Under the pieces are notes generated by a model. It was not told where the DNA came from. It saw only the letters and a list, made by a program, of their open reading frames with translations, and did no database searches. Below are positions 60,050 through 64,000 of a stretch of 64,000 nucleotides of DNA, in pieces. A program made the position numbers and the translations under genes. Position 1 is the stretch's first letter; each line of letters opens with the position of its first letter. The stretch is from Halolamina rubra (GTDB lineage Archaea > Halobacteriota > Halobacteria > Halobacteriales > Haloferacaceae), in contig NZ_BBJN01000008.1 in NCBI RefSeq assembly GCF_000739555.1, positions 42,869 through 106,868 on the forward strand, given 5' to 3'.

Positions 60050-61042
60050 ATGTCGGACCACAGTCGACGACGGTTCCTCAGGCGGAGCGGGGCGGCAGTC
60101 GGGGCGCTGGTCGGACTCGGTGCAGCCGGATCCGCCTCGGCGGCGGAGAACGGCTGGGAGGCGGTCGAGTCGCCGACCAGCAAGTCGCTCAACGGCGTCG
60201 TCGACGCCGCGGGCGGCCCGTTCGCCGCGGGGGGCGGCGGGCGCGTCCTCAGCCGCGGCGTCGACGGCGAGTGGGAGGTCGTCCTCGAGAACGGCCCCTC
60301 GGCCGCCAGCAACAGCCTGACCTGCATCGACGCCACCAGCGACGGCGCGAGCGTCTGGGTCGCCGGCGGGTCGGGCGTCATCGGCGAGATCGACACGACG
60401 ACGAACGAGCTCACCGACTACTCCGCGCCGAACGGGAAGACCTCCACCTGGGAGGCCATCACCGTCACCGGGCTCGCGGGGACGAACGAGACGATCTCGC
60501 TGGTCAACGGCTCCGGCGAGGAGCTGACCGGCGAGCGCCAGTCCGACGGCTCCATCGAGTGGGAGGCGGTCGTCAAACCCGGCGGCGGCGCGAGCATCAA
60601 AGGCGCCGGCGCCTACGGCGAGAACAGCTTCGTCGCCGTGGACACCAACGCAAAAGTGTACGAGTCGACCGACAGCGGGACGACGTGGGAGGAGATCGGC
60701 ATCGACGGCGGCTCCGTCGGGCTGTACGACGTCGCCGGCCCCGGCGGCGACGACCTGAACGCCGCGGCCGGCGGCGGGAAGCTGTTCCGCTACGACGGCA
60801 ACCGCTGGACGGCGCTACAGGTCGGCTCGAACACGATCAAGAGCGTCGACAGGCTGAGCGAGGAAGGGTTGGCCGCCGGCGGCAGCGGCTACGTGTTCCG
60901 GCGGCAGACGCTGGGATCGTGGGAGCGGGTCGCGACGCCGACGGAGAGCAACCTCAACGGCGCCGTGATCCGGCCCGAGAGCGCCGACGTGGCCGTCGGC
61001 GCCGGCGGCGCCATCGTCGAGAAGCGCGCACTCGATCAGTAG
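60050..61042 (+). CDS. Tat-exported beta-propeller protein
   Basis: 330 residues from ATG 60050. A twin-arginine signal RRRFLRRSGAAVGALVGLGAAGSASA (residues 6-31) ends at an AxA-type cleavage site. Then come six or seven repeats of a ~40-residue BNR-like blade, e.g. FAAGGGGRVLSRGVDGEW, DSGTTWEEIGIDGG and SGYVFRRQTLGSWERV, with G/A-rich ends. It is an exported or cell-surface propeller of unknown ligand, with the Ycf48-like 'photosystem assembly' type of blade. The 112 bases before it hold the terminator and promoter region. Confidence 0.85.
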   Translation: MSDHSRRRFLRRSGAAVGALVGLGAAGSASAAENGWEAVESPTSKSLNGVVDAAGGPFAAGGGGRVLSRGVDGEWEVVLENGPSAASNSLTCIDATSDGASVWVAGGSGVIGEIDTTTNELTDYSAPNGKTSTWEAITVTGLAGTNETISLVNGSGEELTGERQSDGSIEWEAVVKPGGGASIKGAGAYGENSFVAVDTNAKVYESTDSGTTWEEIGIDGGSVGLYDVAGPGGDDLNAAAGGGKLFRYDGNRWTALQVGSNTIKSVDRLSEEGLAAGGSGYVFRRQTLGSWERVATPTESNLNGAVIRPESADVAVGAGGAIVEKRALDQ

Positions 61043-61060
61043 CTCGGCCGATCGCCCCCC

Positions 61061-62194
61061 TCAGTCGAGGAACCGCTCGATCCGGGCGGTCGCCTCGCGG
61101 AGCTCGTCCATCCCGGTCGCGTAGGAGATCCGCAGGTGGCCCTCGCCGCCCTCGCCGAACACGCTGCCCGGGACGACCGCGACGCCCTCCTCGCTGAGCA
61201 GCTCCTCCGCGAACTGTTCGTCGTCGCCGGGACACTCCGGGAAGGCGTAGAACGCCCCCTCGGCCTCGAAGCAGTCCAGTCCTATCTCCCGGAACCGCGA
61301 GAGCGTGTAGCGGCGGCGCCGGTCGTACGCGTCGCGCATCTCTTCGACCGCGTCGTCGCAGGCCCGGATCGCCTCGAGCCCGGCGAACTGGGCCGTCGTC
61401 GGCGCCGAGAGCATCGTGTACTGGTGGATGCGGTTCATCGCCTCGATAGCTTCGGGCGGCGCGAGCGCGTAGCCCAGCCGCAGGCCGGTCATCGCGTACG
61501 CCTTCGAGAAGCCGCCGATGACGACCGTCCGCTCCCGCATCCCCGGCAGCGTCGCGATCGAGTCGTGCTCGCCGCCGTAGGTGAGCGCGGCGTAGATCTC
61601 GTCGGCGAGCACCGTCAGGTCGTGCTCGCGGGCGAACTCGGCGACCGGCCGGAGGTCGTCGGCGTCCATCACCGCGCCCGTCGGGTTGTTGGGGTAGCAG
61701 TAGAGCAGCACGTCCGCGTCGGCGGCGCCGGCCTCGCGGAGCGCGTCCGCGGTGAGCTCGAACGCCTCCGCGGCCCGCGTCTGTACAGGGAGGACGTCGG
61801 CGCCGGCGAAGGTGGCGGTCGGCCCGTAGGAGATGTAGGAGGGCTGGGGGACCGCCACGGTGTCGCCGGGGTCGACGAGCGCGCGCATCGACAGATCGAC
61901 CGCCTCGCTGGCGCCCGCGGTGACGAGCACCTCACGCTCGGGCTCGTAGTCGAGGTCGTATCGGGCGACGTGGTCGGCGATCGCTCGTCGGAGATCCGCG
62001 CGGCCGCGGTTGGCGGTGTAGGAGGTGCGGCCCCGTTCGAGCGCGTCGATGGCGGCCTCGCGGGCGGCCCACGGCGCCGAGAAGTCCGGCTCGCCCACGC
62101 CCAGCGAGATCACGTCGTCGGCCTCCTCGGCCAGCTCGAAGAACTTCCGGATGCCCGACGGCGGGGTCTGGCGGACGCGGTCGGCGACCTTCAT
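61061..62194 (-). CDS. Class I/II pyridoxal-phosphate aminotransferase
   Basis: 377 residues from ATG 62194 (MKVADRVRQTPPSGIRKFFELA). Fold-type I: the PLP lysine lies in GGFSKAYAMTGLRLGYAL (~residue 233), the Asn-Pro-Thr loop is CYPNNPTGAVM, DEIYAAL follows, and a C-terminal substrate-binding Arg is in LRISYA. The SGIRKFFELAEE opening and 'GVGEPDF' are typical of archaeal aspartate/aromatic aminotransferases; I cannot fix the substrate. It overlaps the upstream lrp gene by four bases. Confidence 0.93.
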   Translation of the reverse strand: MKVADRVRQTPPSGIRKFFELAEEADDVISLGVGEPDFSAPWAAREAAIDALERGRTSYTANRGRADLRRAIADHVARYDLDYEPEREVLVTAGASEAVDLSMRALVDPGDTVAVPQPSYISYGPTATFAGADVLPVQTRAAEAFELTADALREAGAADADVLLYCYPNNPTGAVMDADDLRPVAEFAREHDLTVLADEIYAALTYGGEHDSIATLPGMRERTVVIGGFSKAYAMTGLRLGYALAPPEAIEAMNRIHQYTMLSAPTTAQFAGLEAIRACDDAVEEMRDAYDRRRRYTLSRFREIGLDCFEAEGAFYAFPECPGDDEQFAEELLSEEGVAVVPGSVFGEGGEGHLRISYATGMDELREATARIERFLD

Positions 62195-62679
62195 GGCGAG
62201 ACGGAGAGCCGGTCGTCGTCGCCGTCGCCACCGAAGTCGACGCCGCGGTGCTTGTACGTGTCCATCACGAAGTGGGTCACCGTCTGGGTCACCTCCGGAA
62301 TGGGGGCGATCCGGTCGGCGACGAACCCCGACACGTCGCGCATCGAGTCGCCGACGACGACCGCGGCGAAGTCGAAGTCGCCCGAGACGAGCCGCAGCGT
62401 CTCCACCTCGGGGTGATTGGCGATCCGGCCCGCGATGTCGTCGTACTTCGTCTCGCGGTCGAGTTCGACGTTGAGTTCGACGTGGGCCTCGACGCGCTCC
62501 TCGTCGGCGTTGGCCCAGTCGACGACCGCCTGGTAGCCGTGGACGACGCCCGCGGCTTCGAGCTCGTCGATCGCGGCCTCGATCTCGGCCTCGGAGCGGC
62601 CGGTCTGTCGGGCCAGATCCGCAGTCGACTGTCTGGCGTCCTCGAGCAGTAGTGCGAGAAGCTCCCGTTGGTCGGCCAT
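62191..62679 (-). CDS. Lrp/AsnC family transcriptional regulator
   Basis: 162 residues. The N-terminal winged helix-turn-helix (LLEDARQSTADLARQTGRSEAEIEAAIDELEAAGVVHGY, residues 10-48) is the Lrp type. The C-terminal RAM effector-binding domain (VELDRETKYDDIAGRIANHPEVETLRLVSGDFDFAAVVVGDSM) follows. It is translationally coupled to the aminotransferase (ATGA overlap). That fits local control by the amino acid that the enzyme handles. Confidence 0.92.
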   Translation of the reverse strand: MADQRELLALLLEDARQSTADLARQTGRSEAEIEAAIDELEAAGVVHGYQAVVDWANADEERVEAHVELNVELDRETKYDDIAGRIANHPEVETLRLVSGDFDFAAVVVGDSMRDVSGFVADRIAPIPEVTQTVTHFVMDTYKHRGVDFGGDGDDDRLSVSP

Positions 62680-62745
62680 ACGCTCGGGTCGACGCCGGCG
62701 CCCAAAGGCTTTGCTCGCCCGTGGGAACGGTTCCGACCCGCGACG

Positions 62746-64000
62746 CTACTCCAGCAGCGGCGTCCCGTCGGCTTTCGGCCCCAGTTCCGGGCCGTACGGG
62801 CCGCCGTCCATCGCCACGCGGCGCGTCTGTTCGTAGTCGGTCGAGCGCTCCGCGAGCGGCCGGCCGATCGCACCCACCATCTCGACGTAGTCCGCGACGC
62901 TGCGGAACTCGCCGTACTGGCCACCGGCGCGTTTGGTAATCTCCTCGGAGAGGATGGTGCCCATGAAGTCGTCGGCGCCGCAGTTGAGGAGTTTGAGGCC
63001 GTGTTCGTCGCCGGACTTCACCCACGAGGACTGGATGTGGTCGATATTGTCGAGGAACAGGCGCGCGACGGCGACGAGCAGCTCGTCCTCGTCCAGGCTG
63101 GCGCCGGAGTCGACGACGCCGGCCTCGTACAGCGGCGTGTTCTGGTGGATGAACGAGAGCGGGACGAACTCCGTGATCGCGCCCGTGCGGTCCTGGAGGT
63201 CGCGGATCACCTGCAGGTGTTTCGCGCGGTGCATCTCGTTCTCGACGTGGCCGTACATCATCGTCGAGGTCAGCGGCAGCCCCGCGGCGGCGGCGCCCTC
63301 CATCGCCGCGACCCACTCGCCGGTGTCCATCTTCCCCGGGCAGATCACCTCGCGCACCTCGTCGACGAGGATCTCCGCGGCCGTCCCGGGCGCGGAGTCG
63401 AGCCCCGCGTCGCGGAGGCGGGCGTAGATCGACTCGTAGGGTCTGTCGGTCCCGCGGCGGGCGTGGTACGCCTCCTCGGGCGTCATCGAGTGGACGTGGA
63501 CGCCGCCGACGGACATCGCTTCGAGCTGTTCGACGTACGTTCCGGGGTCTGTCTCGTAGCGCTCGGGCGGCTTGTAGTTCACCGTCCGGGCGGCGTCGTC
63601 GTACGTCTCGAGGATCTCCCGGTGCTCGTCGTCGAGCGCGAACGCGGGGTGGAGCCCCGAGACGGAGGTGACCTCGTACACCCCGCGCTCGACGGCGTCG
63701 CGGACCGCCTCGCGGCTCTCGGCGGGCGTCTTGGTAAAGCCCGTGTGCTCCACGCCGGAGTCTTTCTCGAAGGCGCTGTCGGGGTTCTTGAAGTTGCAGA
63801 ACAGACAGCCCGTGTTGCAGGCGGTGGTGACGTTGTTGTTGACGTTGGCGACGAACGTGACGGCGTCGCCGACCTCCTCGGCGCGCCGGCGGTCGGCGAG
63901 CTCCAGCACGCGCTCCTTCCGTGCGGCGTCGATGCCCGACGAGTCGGTGCCGGTCGTCAGCAGTTCGACGGCGTCGTCGACGGTCAGGCGTTTCCCGGCG
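62746..64000 (-). CDS. cofH: FO synthase subunit CofH (partial, start beyond the window)
   Basis: The radical-SAM partner of CofG. The [4Fe-4S] ligands are in TTACNTGCLFCNFKN (Cys-x3-Cys-x2-Cys). The frame is open to the right window edge: before the GTG at 63909 it encodes LTVDDAVELLTTGT and SSGIDAARKERVLEL, the CofH N-terminus, so the start lies outside the window. About 418 residues are visible. It ends GPELGPKADGTPLLE. Same strand as the lrp-aminotransferase pair, 66 bases upstream of it. Confidence 0.94.
   Translation of the reverse strand, partial: AGKRLTVDDAVELLTTGTDSSGIDAARKERVLELADRRRAEEVGDAVTFVANVNNNVTTACNTGCLFCNFKNPDSAFEKDSGVEHTGFTKTPAESREAVRDAVERGVYEVTSVSGLHPAFALDDEHREILETYDDAARTVNYKPPERYETDPGTYVEQLEAMSVGGVHVHSMTPEEAYHARRGTDRPYESIYARLRDAGLDSAPGTAAEILVDEVREVICPGKMDTGEWVAAMEGAAAAGLPLTSTMMYGHVENEMHRAKHLQVIRDLQDRTGAITEFVPLSFIHQNTPLYEAGVVDSGASLDEDELLVAVARLFLDNIDHIQSSWVKSGDEHGLKLLNCGADDFMGTILSEEITKRAGGQYGEFRSVADYVEMVGAIGRPLAERSTDYEQTRRVAMDGGPYGPELGPKADGTPLLE

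Overview
The window is chromosomal DNA from a haloarchaeon (class Halobacteria). The evidence is high G+C with strongly acidic, Asp/Glu-rich proteins, a CetZ tubulin-like protein, SAMP1, an eL40 and a uL11 protein, aEF1-beta, a haloarchaeal SecG, coenzyme F420 genes and small CPxCG zinc-finger proteins. I cannot name the genus. I saw no tRNA, rRNA or CRISPR array.

Layout. (1) 1-17.1 kb is a housekeeping block: MFS transporter, citrate synthase, UPF0215 protein, eL40, thioredoxin, SecG, PdxT-HisE, an erythromycin-esterase-like protein, NADPH:F420 reductase, HAD phosphatase, UPF0146, archaemetzincin, a D-amino-acid PLP enzyme, a Tat-exported Rieske protein, nicotinate phosphoribosyltransferase, SAMP1 and a Nudix protein. 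(2) 17.1-42 kb is a surface-glycan (archaellin/S-layer N-glycosylation type) island. It holds the four dTDP-rhamnose genes, a flippase, four GT4 glycosyltransferases, a polytopic membrane protein, two alkaline-phosphatase-superfamily proteins, a nucleotide-sugar dehydrogenase, an epimerase, a DUF4330-like protein, GlmS, two nucleotidyltransferase/left-handed-beta-helix proteins and an UppP-type lipid-diphosphate phosphatase. The part from about 17.1 to 30.8 kb is visibly more AT-rich than its surroundings and looks acquired. (3) 42-44.3 kb is a scarred junction: a ribbon-helix-helix/RelE toxin-antitoxin pair with a broken toxin, a gutted ATPase, IS605-like terminal hairpins and an intact VapBC pair. 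HVO_2753-like and aEF1-beta genes lie between them. (4) 44.4-55.5 kb holds membrane proteins, uL11, a CrcB fluoride-channel pair, an M42 aminopeptidase, a DUF2342-type metalloprotease, an AAC(3)-like protein and a Dna2-like nuclease-helicase. (5) 55.6-64 kb holds CetZ, CofC and CofG, MscS, a Tat-exported beta-propeller, an aminotransferase with its Lrp-type regulator, and CofH running off the right edge.

How the genes work together. Sugar activation (RmlABCD, GlmS, GlmU-like proteins, UDP-sugar dehydrogenase and epimerase), transfer (GT4 enzymes), export (flippase) and lipid-carrier recycling (UppP) form an almost complete glycan pathway; the oligosaccharyltransferase AglB is not here. CofC, CofG and CofH make the F420 chromophore and guanylylated lactate precursor, and NpdG uses F420.

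The most striking technical observation is that four genes (rmlA, the phosphodiesterase at 21.5 kb, uppP, the Dna2-like helicase) each need one or two extra bases in short G/C runs to restore a canonical C-terminus. This gives five single-base losses, most simply read as sequencing or assembly indels. The glycan-island phosphatase pair and the mosaic at 42.3-42.8 kb are the best places to look for new biology.
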